A stretch of 64,000 bases of DNA from the NCBI GenBank assembly GCA_019022495.1, contig JAFEKR010000029.1, positions 620,001 to 684,000 on the forward strand, written 5' to 3'. The notes below the pieces were generated by a model. That model saw only the letters and a list, made by a program, of their open reading frames with translations, was not told the DNA's origin and ran no database searches. This document shows positions 44,480 to 58,434 of this stretch, piece after piece. The translations under genes and the position numbers were made by a program. The stretch comes from Epichloe hybrida. Its lineage: Eukaryota > Ascomycota > Sordariomycetes > Hypocreales > Clavicipitaceae. How positions within the stretch are numbered: position 1 is the stretch's first letter; each line of letters begins with the position of its first letter.

Positions 44480-47400
44480 TAATGACTAACAGCCCCCCTA
44501 ATTAATATAATAATATTATAAGTCCTTTTCTAGAATATAAACAAGAAGAACAAACTAGTACATATAGCGCTCTATCACTAGACTAACATAGATGTAATCG
44601 CGATCTAAGAATAGGAACACATAAGAAACCCGTAGCCCTTAGCACTAGGCCTTGCCTAGTTCTAACTTACGTATTACGACAGACATAACGCAGTATATAT
44701 AAATAAGAAACACAGAGTAGGGTTATAGTTAGCCTAGGGAGGGACTAACTAGTCGCTAGTAAAGCTATAAGGAGTTAATATCTACTCCCTCTACTTAGAG
44801 GGATATAGTAACAACTAGAACACCCCTATTTACACAATTAACCTAGAAAAGCCCCGTAACTAAAGCGTATTCGTAGGCAACTTTAACTAAAAGCACCCTC
44901 TCTAGGACAAGCTAGATAGGAAAACTAATAAAGTAAATAAACTACTAGAGTTTATAGACTAGTGGAGGCTCGGACTTGTTACACCCCAGGGCGAACCCAT
45001 AAGATAACATAAAGACAATAGAGATAGCACTATTAATCTAGCATAGGCTACGCTAGATATTAGAGTCCACTACAAAGGCGCCAAAGACATCCCTAGATCT
45101 AACTATATCCCATAACTAATTAGCATCTTTAACAAATAGCAGGAAGCCATCCCTTAGGTCCTTAGACATATATAGGGAGCTATAAACCAACCACACGTAA
45201 AGGCGGAGGCTGTAATTAGACTCCGGCCCGAAAACGCGCTAGACCCTTATGATAAAGAGGGAATAAATAACTACGTAACATAGCTTATTATAAGCCTACG
45301 ATAAATCACGGATAAGGCAGTCCCAAAGAAGGCCTAGGGACTCCCTAGCCTAGAGGTATAGTGGTTAAGGAAAGCCTAAGAGTTAGTTAGTAAAGCAAGG
45401 CAAGCTAAGAGATAATAAAGACACCAGAGGACTGACGCAAACTAGCAAGCCTATACTAAGGCAAATAAGAACTAAGAATACGTTATAAGGGAAGAGAAAA
45501 GAAACACATAGAGGGACGCATTATAAAAGGCTAATACATAGGAAAAAGATAGAGGGGTCTAGAGGCTTAAGAGGTAGGCCTAACTTTAAAGCTAGGCCCC
45601 CCTAGAGCTCCCTAGACTCCCTAAGCTAGAAAGAAGCAAAAATAACCCTAACCTAGCTACTACACACAATAATAAGGCTAGCGTACTAGCATAAAGATTC
45701 TTCCCTAAGCTAACGGCAGACCTCTTGTATATACTAGACCTCTCCTTCCTAGAGCTAAAAAACGCACCACTACTAGATAAAGAATAATTTAAGTAAGAGG
45801 AAATTAATAATATCCTAGCAAACATAGCTAGCTAGAAGGCGCTAGGAGATAATAATCTCCTAGCGGGCCTTATTAAAGCCTGTGACAACCCAGCTAAAGA
45901 TACTATAGCTAGGCTCCTAAATATAGTCCTAGAAATAGGATACTTCCTAGCCCGCTTCTAAACCGTAAGAGTAGTAGTAATTAGGAAACCTAGTAAAACC
46001 ACTAAGGAAATAAGAAAAGCTAACGCGTAAAGACTAATCTTACTACTTAACATAGTAGGAAAGATTATAAAAGTAGTAATAGTAAAGCAACTTATAGCCT
46101 TTACTAAGGTAAAGGGACTACTCCCTAAACTCCAGATAGGCAATAGAATAAATAAATTAATAAAAACCACAATAAAAGTCCTCATTAAATGCATTAGGGA
46201 GGCTTAGGGAAGGGGTAGTATTGCCTTACTAGCATAAATAGACATATCTTTAGCGTTTAATAGAGTTAGCCACCTATATCTAATACACCTGCTTATAAAG
46301 ATAGGAGTCCCGCAATAGCTAATAATAGTAATATAAAGCTTCCTCACGGATAGAATAAGCTAGCTCAGCTTTAATAAAGGACTCTCTAAACTATTTATAA
46401 TTAAGGCTAGCACCCCATAAGGATTACCCCTCTCCCTAATCCTCTTCCTACTCTACTTAGCAGAGCTTTACATCTACCTCTAGGCTATCCTAGGCATAGT
46501 AGCCATAGGATTCGTAGATAATATAAATATAGTAGCCTTTAGTAAGAATATAGTATAGACTTAGAGGAGACTTAAAGCTATATAGAAGATCTACAAGGAA
46601 TAGGTAAAGTAAGTAAGAGTTAAGTTTAACCTAGCTAAAACTAAACTTATATACTTTAGTAAGTCCCACAGACCTCCCTAGGCTAGAGTCTAACTTAGAG
46701 CAGAGAAGATAGTGCCTATAAAATTATATAAATTCCTAGGAGTGTAGGTTAATAGGAAACTTAACTAAAGCGCCTATAGAAATATTCTTAAGGGCAAGTT
46801 AGCCTAGCAGTAGCTCACACTCTCTAAGCTAGTAGCATTAGCCTAGGGATATAGCTTTAGAGATGCTAGACTCCTATATACATAGGTAGTCTAACCTATC
46901 CTTACTTATAGAGCAAGCGCTTACTATACCCTTACTAAGAAGGGGGGATAGCTAAGAGAAGTAGTAAAAAGCTTTATAGTAGATTAATTAGCCTACCTCC
47001 GGATTATCATAAGGGCGTTTAAGGCTATACCTATTATACAACTAGAAGTTAAGACCTATATCCCCCCCCTTAACCTCTACCTAAATAAGATAAAGCAGAG
47101 GTTTAAAGATAGAATTATTAATAGTGGGATAGCAAGGACAATCCGAGCCGCAGCCGACTCGGTTACGATGGTACTACGCCTTAGAAGAAGACCCCTACCT
47201 ATTAATAATAAACTAGACACAGACCTAGATAAGGAATAGAAAAAACAATAGAAGGACTAGTATAATAAAGAGAGGCTAGCCTAGAGTAAACGCATTAGAG
47301 AACTAACTAAAGACCACCTACCCTCCTATAACCTAAAGGAAATCCAGGAATTTCACACTAACATAGATAAGCATATCTCTTTAATAATTATCTAACTACA

Positions 47401-47960
47401 CATAGGAAAGATAGGCCTAAATAAGTTCCTATTCTAAAGAAAGGTTCCTAGGGTAGTTTCGCCCCTATATAGCTATAGTTAAGCTATAGAAGACTAATAC
47501 CACATACTAGTTAATTACAGCAAATATAACCACAGGCAACCTCAGCAGCAATAGCCCGCTAACACACGGGAGGCAAGGCTAGCCCTAAATAAACCTCAAA
47601 AAGCAAAATATTTAGCTAAATGGTTCCTTAGTATAAGATAACTCTAATATTACTTGTTAGCATAGGAGCTAGCTATAAGACAGCTTAGAATACCGCTAGA
47701 CCTAGGCTAAATCCGTTAATAGATAGAAAACCTTCTAATCACAAATCTAGCATAAGGGACGGAACGGACGGTGTAGGCACGGAGGCAGGCTAGGGGAGGG
47801 ACTAATTTTATAATTCACAATCACAACAGAGAACATTCAGGTCTAGAACTATCATCAGATTAATTTTAACTATAAACTCCAGGTATTATAAGTCTTACTA
47901 GCCTGCCGCCGCCCCTACTCTAAGCTAAATTTAAGCTACTGCCTTATTCCTCCTCTAGGA
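44480..47960 (+). pseudogene. LINE F ORF2 (endonuclease and reverse transcriptase)
   Basis: Approximate ends. Endonuclease motif FVGNFN at 44,870-44,887 (usual GDFN). Reverse transcriptase from about 45,700 to 46,900, with a P-Q-G-L-P-L-S block near 46,417 and FVDNINI at 46,511-46,531 in place of the F-x-D-D core. A C-terminal zinc-type block with HIGKIGLNKFLF starts near 47,399. These landmarks are all in one frame, so stops rather than frameshifts broke it. Confidence 0.85.
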
Positions 47961-49540
47961 TAGGAATTATATTCATAGCCACCTAGTTATGATTTTTCAT
48001 AGGGATAATAGCAAGCAGGAGACGGTTTATCTCTGCCACGCGCGCGTCAAGGCACGTAAGCTAAAAGATAAGCTTAGTATGCTACTCCTTAGAGGAACTA
48101 GCCTAGTCTAGGCCTGCTGCTAAGGCGCTTTGTTTCTTCTTTGCCTAATTACTAGCGTAAAGCTTCTTAACCTAGTCCTAGAAGCCTTCTAAGGCTTATT
48201 AAGGAAGATATTAGAGCTAGAACAAACCCGCCACCAAGCTAGAACAGACTTACCACACCCCTATCGGCTATAGAAGCCTAGGTCTTAACTAACCACTAAT
48301 ACTCATTTCGATTACTAGATAAGTTTAGCTAAAACAGCGGATTAGACAAGGAACTAAGCTAGAGCAGGGGCGATTGTTAATTATTACCTAATGGTATTAA
48401 CAGTTCCAAACCTAACAGTTAAAACACGCGTTAGTAGCCGCCCCTATCTAGCGAGTTAGCCCCATTACTAAGCTAGAGCAGGACCGACCTACTAATAACA
48501 AGATAGCACTAGTGCCTAAGGTCCTAAACCAAACGAGATTCACAGGAAACGTATTAAACTTCTCTTAGTTCACTAAGCTAAAGCAAATTAGCAGCAGACT
48601 AGGCCTAGAGCAGAAGCAATAACTTACAAACAGACCCTTCTCCGTGACCTACGCGTATTGCTTTTCGGTTATAGACTTCCTTAGGAAGTCCTTATACTCA
48701 TAAGATTCCTAGGCGGATTAGAGCTAGACAAGCAGCAACACTAGAGTACTTATAGCTTCTGGCGCTATTATGCTAGATTTAGTCTAAATCTACAGCAAAC
48801 ATTAGCAAATAACCTAACCCTAGCCTAGGATAGCCTTAAATAGCTAGAAAGAAAAGAAGAACCTATAGGAAGTTTAATATAAAGAGAAAAAAGAGACTAG
48901 GACCCTAGGGGGGGAGAGCTCTCTTTTATACCTACAGAGGGGGGGGGGGGGACAATTTAGATAACTTACTTAAAAACAAAGCACAACGTAATTAACGAAT
49001 CTAACAACACACAAGCAATCTTAACCCAGGACTACCCTAGTCTAGGGCTATAACTACCCTCCCCTAGTGCTAATTAAATAAAACTAGGTGCTTAGACTTT
49101 ACTAGACATATAAGGTAGGAATAGGCTAGAGATAGCTAAAAAGTAAGGCTATAGGAGAGTAAGCATAAGAGTAAATAAGAAGTAAATTAACACTATAAAT
49201 CTAGATTCACTCTACCCTAGCCTAAAGCAAAGAGACTTAGGATAAGTGTGTTATTACACTAGAGTAAGACTAGAAGGGGCTTATAAACTCTTATTTTATA
49301 TATCTTTCCTTTCTTTTTCTTTTTAATAAAATAAGGCTAGCGTAAGCTAGCAACAAACACCTATAACAGGAAACACACTAAGCGGCGCAGACCTGTTACA
49401 GGGCTGGCGCCAGCCTGTACACAGACGTAAGGGGGTTTTTCTTCCTAGTATAAGGTTTTCCCTTTTAACTTAGTAGTAGGAGTACTAGCAATAGCTATCT
49501 ATAGAGCTAACTAGCGTAAATAATATATACCTCTCCTATA

Positions 49541-50486
49541 GTTAACTTTCCTATAGCGCTAGTATTAGGTATAATCCCTCTAAAGACCTCTTTAGAATAG
49601 CATTCTTTAGAGATATAGTAAATTAAGCCTTTATTACACTCTTATGGCTTATAAAGCTCCTGCCTAAGGAATGTGTGTTAGAAGGCTTAATTATTTAGGG
49701 TCGCGAGAATATTAATATTAGTGGCGTTGTGGTTAGTCTTTAATCCGGAGTAGAAGAATTATGTGATGCTTAGGTGTGCTATTAATAGTAGCTTCTCTAT
49801 ATTATTATTATTATCTTTAGCTTCTGTGCAGGCTAAAAGATATAATTCCTAATTCTAACCTAAGCCTTTATTAGGCTTATTATTATCCTACCCTTTATAG
49901 GAGGCAAGGAATGACTAGAATCTCTTCTCTAAAGGGGGTGTATAATATGTTTTGCTAGCCTACTAGTAATCTTTCTCCTTTTAATATTCTTTAGCGGAGT
50001 AATTAGAAGACTAGTAGCTGCTCTTACTGTATATAAAGTAGCGCTTAGTGCTTAGCCTAGGGCTTTACCTATAATAGCTTCCTCTGCTATAGGATTATTA
50101 TCTATACTAACGATTAGTAAATATAGCCTCTAGAGGGTTTTCTTGTTAGTACTAAAGGTATTAGGAGGACTTCTTATTTGATTCTGTAATAGTAATTGCT
50201 TTGTGGAGGTCTCTGGCAAGGCTCTTAAAGCCTGCGGAGTGCATGTATTCTACTATCTAGCATTTAGGCACACTAGCTATAGTATTTAAGGCCTGCTTAT
50301 AGAGTTTAGTATTTACTATTTTAGTAGGGTATAGGCCTTTATGGATTTTCTTAAGGGTTAATAATATAATCTTAAGGTAATTAAGCTTGCTTTTGTTAGG
50401 ATTCTTCTTAATTATGCTCTTTAGTGTTATATTACTTTATTTGTGGTAATAGAATTGCTAGTTCCTTTCTATCTTAAAGCGCTAAT
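49541..50486 (-). pseudogene. Element C internal region between LINE F and D1
   Basis: Continues element C where LINE F interrupted it; GTATTAGGTATAATCCCT at about 49,563 matches B1 near 20,831. It ends at CTAAT, the target duplicated by D1. Confidence 0.7.
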
Positions 50487-50693
50487 TGTTACGTGGCGAA
50501 ACTGCTCAGCTACTAACAAGAAGAATAAGAACGAGTTTGGCATCATAGGTAGAGGAATTAACTTACTTCTAATATCTAAACCTGCCCCTAAGAGTAGCTT
50601 TTATAAGTGAACTTAGTATAACTCACGAACCTACAAATCCGTTAGCCCCTCTAACGGATTTAACCTAATAATGTGTAAAGCTAGCATATAATA
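50487..50693 (+). repeat. D1 left LTR (207 bp)
   Basis: Outer half little mutated, inner half heavily mutated (AGCATATAATA against AGCACGTAACA in the right copy). Confidence 0.93.
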
Positions 50694-51849
50694 AGTGGTA
50701 GTAATTAGAGATTCTTTTATTATATATCTCTAGTAACCTGGATATAATACCTATATGTCTAAAACCAATTATCTATAGCGTTAATACGGAGAACTAAACA
50801 CTTTTAATACTTTCCTAGTTACTAAGAGTGAATTACGCCTTATTTATTAGTTCTAGACTTTTAATAATATAAATCCAGATTTTAAACATTAAAAATAAAA
50901 ACTTATTAGGATTAGTAATTAGAAGGACTTATATAAACTTATACACTACGAATTTAATAATGGAATTATGAGGAGATAAGAATAGCTAATATCTTAGGAG
51001 CCACCTATTCACTAGAATCTAATTAATACGCAAACTATACGTATTATTTAGAATTAAGTTAGGAACTATATCTCTAAGGCTAAATCTAAAGGATTCCTTA
51101 ATAATTCTACTAAATTAGAAGGAAGCAAAGCTTTAGGGTAATGATCTAAAAGTATTACTAGTATTACTAATAGTAACACTATAACTAGAACCAAAAGGAG
51201 CATAGAGATAGGTAAAATTAATAAAGGAAAGGGAATTATAAACTACCCTAAAAATAATACTACTAGTCTAAGCATAATAAAGATAGGCAAAATTAATAAA
51301 GAAAAGGGGATTATAAACTACCTTAAAAATAATACCGCTAGACTAAGTATAAAACCCCCTAGCCCTCTAACTAAGCTAAATCCATAGGATTTATAGCTAA
51401 AACCTTTAGGAAATGTATTAGAACTAGGAGAAACACACGCTAGGGTAAATAAATATAATACCATATAGCTCTTATAGGGAATAATAGAGTAGTAACAGGC
51501 TATATAATAAGCTATATTAAGCTAGGTAGTGGATAGAATAAACTGTCTAGCGTTAAGATTAATATCTAAAATCAGAGGTTCGCAAAGTGCTACTACCTTA
51601 GTAGGTTTAATACTATTAGTATAGAATCCTGCGTAGAGAATAGTATATTCACTAAGTAACTAGGGTTAATATAATAGTTACTTAGATACTTAGTCTAGAC
51701 TAGTAGTGTAACTAATAATACTACTATACTAGCTAGGAATCTAATAGTAGTAGTCGAATCCATATAATCTGCTGTAGCTAACCCTATATTAACTAGACTA
51801 GGGATAGCATATTAATCCTAGTTATTAAGGAAGAGCAAATCTAGCGTTA

Positions 51850-54800
51850 GATTAAGACTAGTATAATTAATAAACAGAGGTAACGAAACGAAATGCGGAT
51901 TTAACATGGAAAATCACGGATATAGGACATTTCAAGCCTTATAATAAACTAGAAGAAGCTAGTACTAACCTTATTACTCATAATAGGAAATAGACTATCT
52001 TTTATAATATTAAATTATAGGTCTAGGCTATTAAAGACCACTTATATTATACTAACCCTAGCTAATAAGATATTATCTAAAAGAAGATCTAGACGCTATT
52101 CTAAGGAGATATAATAGTATAGTATAAATAACATCTTAATGTAAACAAATAAGCCACTATATTTAACAATATATTATTAGTATTTACTATAATATAGAAG
52201 GAATTTAGTATTTAAGTGTAGGATATAATAGCATAGCTTAATAAGGTAGAGTATACTAAAGAAGATATCCTTAATAAAGTATCTTTTTATAAATTTATAT
52301 TAAAAATTTTCTAATATATAAGAGCTAATAGTAAAATAACTAACTATTAGCTCCTAACACGTTTATACCTTAAGCTCTATCTAGGATTATAATAGATATA
52401 TCTAATACTAACTTATAAGGATATAAGATTAGCATATATTACTATAGTGGATAATAAGAGACGTAACCTATGTAATTACCTATGTAGTAAAGGATAAGGA
52501 AAAGGTAAAAAGAGTAAAGGAAAGCTTAAAGTCTATTTTAACACAGATAAATCTAATAGTAAGTTAGAAGATAATAAAAATAAGATATAAGCTAACTAGA
52601 ATAGGCTAATAAATACGTGATTCTAGCCTAGAAATTTATAATACTAATAGGATAATAGGAACTAGTAAGGATCCTTAGGATTTTTCTAACCTAGGCTATA
52701 TTAGTAAAATTAACTTACTAAAGGGTAAAACTAGAGGCCTTAGTAGAATAAAACTTAAGAGAATTAAGGGGAGTAACCTAGTTTTAACTAAAGCTAGTAA
52801 GAAAGAGCGTAAGATTAACTAGAAGAATAATATTCTTAAAGCTAAGGACCTTTAGGCACTAGAGGCTAATAGTAACCTAGGTATTATTAATACTAGGAAA
52901 AACCACCTACTAAGGAAAAGGAGTATGCCTATATTATAGTATATAATAATAATTCTAATGTATAATAGTATAAAACCTATCTCTAGGAATACGGTTACTA
53001 TATAGCTAAGGAAGGAGAGGTCTCTAATAAGGAGAATAATAAATCCGGAATATAGGAATCTAACTTTATTAAAACTTATTTTATAGAAAATAGTGGTAAA
53101 GAAGCGGATATAGTAATTACTAAAATAGAAGTAGTTAAACTAAAATAACTTACGCCTAGATAAGTAATTAAAGCTATTATAAGACCTTAGGAGGTTAAAT
53201 ATAATAGGAAGAGAGTAAATATATATTTAAAAATTCCTTTAAAATTCAATAATAAAGGTAAGAATTATTAAATCTGCCTTAACACTAGGACATTATTAAT
53301 ATTAGCAGATAAGGTATAGTTATAGTAAAATAAGTTAAATATAAAATAAAGAATATAGGAACTAAAGCTAGTATCTAGAGTATAATCTTCCTTTTTTATT
53401 ACTAAAATAGCTATATTTAATTTTTATCTCCTAGGAGTAGTATATAAAACGGAAATTACTAGATATTTTATAGTTATAGTGGATATGATACTAAATCTAG
53501 GCCCTAAACTACTACTTAGAATAAACTTTCTCTATAAGTATAGAGCGAAAATTAATTTTATATGTCCTAGAGTAGTTTTTAAGTTAGTTTATAACATAAT
53601 AGTAGAAGTAGAAATATTCTAACTAATAAGCAAAGTTCCACACTAATAGGTTATTATAGCTTATATAGTAATAATTTTACTAAAGACATAGTTAACTATA
53701 GTAGTTAGTTAGAAGGAGGCATAGGAGAACTAAGAGATAAGCGTGTACTATGTATAATTATATTTAAAGTTTTTTCCTAATGCATTAATTACTAGATCTA
53801 GCTAGAAATAGATAGTGGCGTATAACCTAACGGATAAAACTATTACTATTAGTAAACATTAGAAGGTTACACGTCTAGTGGTAGTGAGCAAGGTTAACGC
53901 TAATTATTTAGTTAATAATCCTTTTATATATTATACCTATTTTAGTAAGGATATTACAGAGACTATAGGAGAAGAGAATAAGAAAGAGAATAAGTTAAAT
54001 AAAGGAAATGATAAGTTTGATCTAAAAAAGGTTAACATAGGAGTACTATCTTACGGAATCTTATACCTAGAGGAGATCCTATATATTATTAATTACTTTA
54101 GAGTACGAGTTACTAATATTAACTAGGACGCAGTAAGTAAGTTTATTAAATTAATAGATAAATACAATGTTTATTAAGACAAAGGCATTATACCTATGCC
54201 TAAGGACTAGAAAATAAGAATTAACCTTATTAAGGGATAGTAACATTAAACAAGGCTAATTAGACCTTACTAATTAGGGGGCTAGGACGCGAGCAAACTT
54301 AACGAAGTATATAATAAATTGCACTTAAAGGGCAAGATATTATATTTAGATAAACTAGCGGCCATAGCGTGCCTAGCGTTTATAGTGTAGCGCGAAACTA
54401 GCTAGGAAAAGAAAGGAAGGGTAGTAATTAATATAAGGCTACTTAATAACATAGCAATGCCAGATATATACCCTTTACTAGACTAAAGCGACATTATAAA
54501 TAACACATATAGCAAGAAGGTTTTCTTACTTTTTAATAGAACGGGATTTTTCTATTAGTTACTAATTAGGAGGGACTATTAAGCCCACATAGTGGTTATA
54601 TTAAATCAAGGCCTTAAGGCATCGAATGTAGCACTAATAGGATTTAAAAATTCCCTTGCTTTTACCTAAAGGTTTATAGACTAACTTTTCTAAAAGTATA
54701 AGCATTTTATTCGAGTTTATATTAATAATATTATCGTTTTTTTAGATAACATCAAGGATTATTTAAATTATCTTAGCATCATGCTTAAGATCCTTAAAGA

Positions 54801-55977
54801 AAACAGGATAATAATTATAGCAAAGAAATCATTTATTAGCTACCCTACTATCTAGTTACTAGGTTTTATTATTAATAGTAATAGAATTACTAATACTAAT
54901 AATAGACTTAAAGTATTTCAAAAAATGATTTTCCTGAGCGATTTATTAAGCCTTAAAACCTTCATTAGGATAGCTAGATTCCTTTGTAATAGGATCCTAT
55001 AGTTTAATATACAAATTTAACTATTATAAGAGTAAAAGACTATACTATTAAGAGAGTTCCGTAAAAAGGATAAGAAAATCACTAGTATTTTAAAACTAGT
55101 ATAGAAATAAAAGATATAATAGAAGACGTTTTTACTAATAGTAGATAAGAAAAAGGCTTTTAAAGATATTAAAGTATTCCTAAGCAAGAAATAGATATTA
55201 TAGCACTATAACCCAAAGAAACTGCTTTTCCTTAAAATTAACGTATATAAGGAAGGATTTAGCCTATATACCTTCTAATTATAAGATAAATAGGATAGTC
55301 AAAGCATCCCTAGGAAAGACATTAAGAATAACAGGATTTAGCTAATCTTATTCCTCTCTAAGGTAATATTACGTGCTAAGAAATAGTATAGTTTAATAGA
55401 AGCAAAGATAGCTATAATTACATAGAGTGTTAGGAAACTCTGAAAAATAGTTTAATCTAATAGTGCAGTAGTTAATATATTAACTAACTATTCTCTAGCT
55501 AAGGGTATTATTAAACATACCTTACTATTAACAATAGATCTAGATAAGGCTAATCTAAAACTAGCAAAAGTCGCGAATTATTTATCACAATTTAATCTCA
55601 GGGTGACGCACATGCTAGGAACGTTAAATGTCGTCCCGGATGCGCTTTCTAGGCTACTAGTAGAGGTGACCTATAGAGAGACGGCGCAGAAGAGTCAATA
55701 TGACGAATTAGAGGCAAGTGCGTATTTCGTAAGTGAGGAATACATCGCGATAGCCGCGCCAGAAACGGCAGATAAGCGCACTAAATTAGCTAGGCCGCGA
55801 GTACAAAAGGATACTCCAGCGCTAGAAACACCACGCGGAAAGTTACGAATACTAGGATTAGCTAATAAAGTTAAATTAATAGATAAGCAAGCATATGCGA
55901 ACACTCTAGTGCTAGAAATACTAATAAAGAGACAGAGACTAACTAAAAAATTAGGACTAAAGCTAAAAGTAGCTTAA
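51850..55977 (+). pseudogene. D1 gag-protease-RT-RNase H with a CpG-rich C-terminal tail
   Basis: Start approximate. One frame holds all landmarks: gag capsid-like region (from about 51,900), protease-like block (about 53,220-53,500), reverse transcriptase (54,295-54,950) with YINNIIVF near 54,718 where Y-x-D-D is expected, RNase H, and VVPDALSRL near 55,633, the usual end of RNase H in gypsy elements. The last 124 codons (55603-55977) are free of stops and unusually rich in CpG, so this tail escaped RIP. After the stop there is only non-coding sequence to the LTR. No HHCC or DDE integrase was seen on either side of RT. Confidence 0.83.
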
Positions 55978-56464
55978 GTAGTTTCATGTCTAGTAACACT
56001 ATATATATAGGTAGATAAGCTAGCAAACAAAAACATAACTAAGGAAAACGAATTTATAGGGTTACTAGACTAACTTAATAAATATAAAGAAAGGGGCGTT
56101 TTTATTTAATAATAAGAAAAACTTAAGCGTAATTATAGAAGGTAAAAAGGATATTAGAGCGAAGGAATTTAGTAAGTAAAGGAAGAAAAAGAATAATTTA
56201 GAAAAAAGGAATAAGAATATAGAGTAAAAAGGAATAAGTAGTTATGGAATTAAGAATTTATTATTTAATATAATAATTCTAATTAATATTATCTAAGGAG
56301 TATAGTAGTTACGCATTTAGTAATAAATATAATGAATTTGCTTTCCTTTGTTTTTACTTCTATTACTAGGAGAAAATTATTTTGCTTTATTATAGATGCT
56401 AAATTAGACTAGGATTTAGCTAGTTATAACTAGGATAGTTATCTTTTAAGGCATGCCTAGCACT

Positions 56465-56671
56465 TATTATATAGTAAAACTACTTAGTTACTAATAAGAA
56501 GGATAAGAACAAGTTTAGCATTATAGGTAAAGAAATTAACTTACTTCTAATATCTAAACCTACCCCTAAGAGTAGCTTTTATAAGTGAACTTAGCATGAC
56601 TTACGAACCTACGAATCCGTTAGCCTCTCTGACGGATTCGACCTAACAACGTGCAAAGCCAGCACGTAACA
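56465..56671 (+). repeat. D1 right LTR (207 bp)
   Basis: Inner end mutated, outer end intact (CTGACGGATTCGACCTAACAACG). The same LTR occurs inverted at 62,676-62,882. Confidence 0.93.
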
Positions 56672-56676
56672 CTAAT

Positions 56677-58434
56677 AGATACGAGTAATTATCTCTTTAT
56701 AGGAATAGTTATTCCTAAAGAGGTAATTAAGGTAGTATTACTTAGTATTACTTATTAATATAATAGGGAAAGCCTTCTAATAATGTGTTTAAGGAAGGTT
56801 AATTCTATTACACTTGTTTTTAAAGAGCGTGATCTTTAGCGTTAAGAAGTTATATAGCTTTCCACTATAGCGGTTGCTATCCTTATATATCTTCATAAGC
56901 TCTAAGATCTTCTTTGTAATTTGATCTTCAGAGGGGAATTACTATAAAGGCATAATTTATTATAAATAACGGTTTACTAGTTATTCTTAATAATAATTAT
57001 CCGGATAGAGCTATTAATATAATAGGGATTATCGTAGGGGTTCTTATAAGGGTTTAAGTAATCTCTAGGGTTAGGGAAGGTTAATTTCTAGGGTAGGTTA
57101 TCGGGGCTATTAATGTTAAGGTTCTAGGGGTTTAGAAGATTATAGTCTTTCTTATAATCTTTCCTATAACTAAAGGGGTATTAAGGTTTAATAAAGCACT
57201 TCCTTAAGCGATACTAGGATTAAATATCCTAGGCCTCGCCTAACAAGGACGCCGTAATCTCGTAAAGAATTATATAATTCTCTAATAACATCCTTAGATG
57301 CCCTTTTAAAGGTTTCTTTAGACTAGCCTTTAAAGTCTTCTTAGAATAATTCCTATAGGTTATTATCTCTCTAACCTTAATGCTTAATAAGGTTAATAAA
57401 TCTTATAATCTAGTTATTAAGCTTAAGCTATGTAGTAGTCTCTAGATCTAGCTTAATGGATTCTTTCTAGTTATATAAGAATTCATAAGTAAGCTATTAA
57501 AGGCATAGGGGTAATTCATGCCTTTAAGGTCTCTTAGGGGTAATAATTAGAGCCTTGCTATTACTAGTAGCCTTTGCTCTTATAGAAGGTCTAGATTCCT
57601 CTGCTATCTTTAACTATAAAAGGAATGTTACTAATTTGTTGTTTTTGCTACTAATTAAGCTCCTGTGTTTGCCTGTTACTATTATAAGGTTTTTCTTTCG
57701 CTTTTTAGGAGCGTTATTGCTCTAATGAAATCAGAAGATTATAAAAACAGGAAAAACAGAGGAAAAAAGCAGTAGAAGTAGCAAAAGCAGCAATAAGAAC
57801 AAATTAATAAAGATAAAGAAAGTAATAGAAGTTCTAAAAGTAACTAGAAAATAATAGGGAAAGTAATAAGGGAATAATAGGAATTACTACTTCCTGTTTT
57901 TTATAAAAAGGAGGGAAGGAGGTAATCTCTCTCTCTTGCTAATAAGTATAAGGCAAATAGCACTAATAATAAAGAGGGCAAAAAATAAGCCGTAGATGCT
58001 TATACAAACAGATTAAAGGTCTATTAGATAAAGGGAATATTTATAGAGTAGTTATAGATATATTAGCTAGCTTAGCTAGCTTAGCTAAGGTTATTTAACG
58101 TTAGGTTTGAAATAAATGCCTTGCGGCAATAGATTCGGTTATTTAGTTAGTTTTCTTGTGATAGATAATAAAATCAACAATTAATAATAATATCCTAGAT
58201 AGATATAATAAAGTTATATCCCTAAGCCTAAGGGTTAATAGATTGATTCCTTAGAAGCCTAATAAGCTTATAACTAGGATTCTAGTCTCTTCCTTTAGCA
58301 CACTTATATAGTTATGCCTCTCTACTGTAATAACTATTATAGTATAATAAGGGGTAGTAGTAGTAGTATCTATAGAAATATCTTTTCTTATAATACCTAG
58401 CTTATCTATGGTTATAAAGTTAACCACTAATTAG
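56677..58434 (-). pseudogene. Element C gag-side remnant and leader
   Basis: Resumes element C after D1. Minus-strand gag-type sequence is expected by analogy with B, but no clear motif was read. Ends at the primer region next to the right LTR. Confidence 0.55.

Larger units (their letters stand above)
42962..49525 (+). mobile_element. Tad-like LINE (element F), apparently full length
   Basis: Flanked by a 15 bp target duplication TATACCTCTCCTATA (42947-42961 and 49526-49540) inside element C. It has a GC-rich 5' leader, two ORFs in different frames, and a long 3' region with a run of 13 or so G at about 48,938. The 3' end reads AGCGTAAATAA before the duplication instead of a long poly(A). 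RIP-mutated, but less densely than the copia elements in several stretches. Confidence 0.9.
50487..56671 (+). mobile_element. Ty3/gypsy-like LTR element D1 without a visible integrase
   Basis: 6,185 bp with 207 bp LTRs (50487-50693 and 56465-56671) and a perfect CTAAT target duplication (50482-50486 and 56672-56676). The left LTR starts TGTTACGTGGCG; in the right copy that end reads TATTATATAG through transitions only, while the right copy keeps an intact GTAACA end. The coding order on the plus strand is gag, protease, reverse transcriptase, RNase H, then a short tail; only about 0.8 kb separates RNase H from the LTR, too little for an integrase. Confidence 0.9.
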
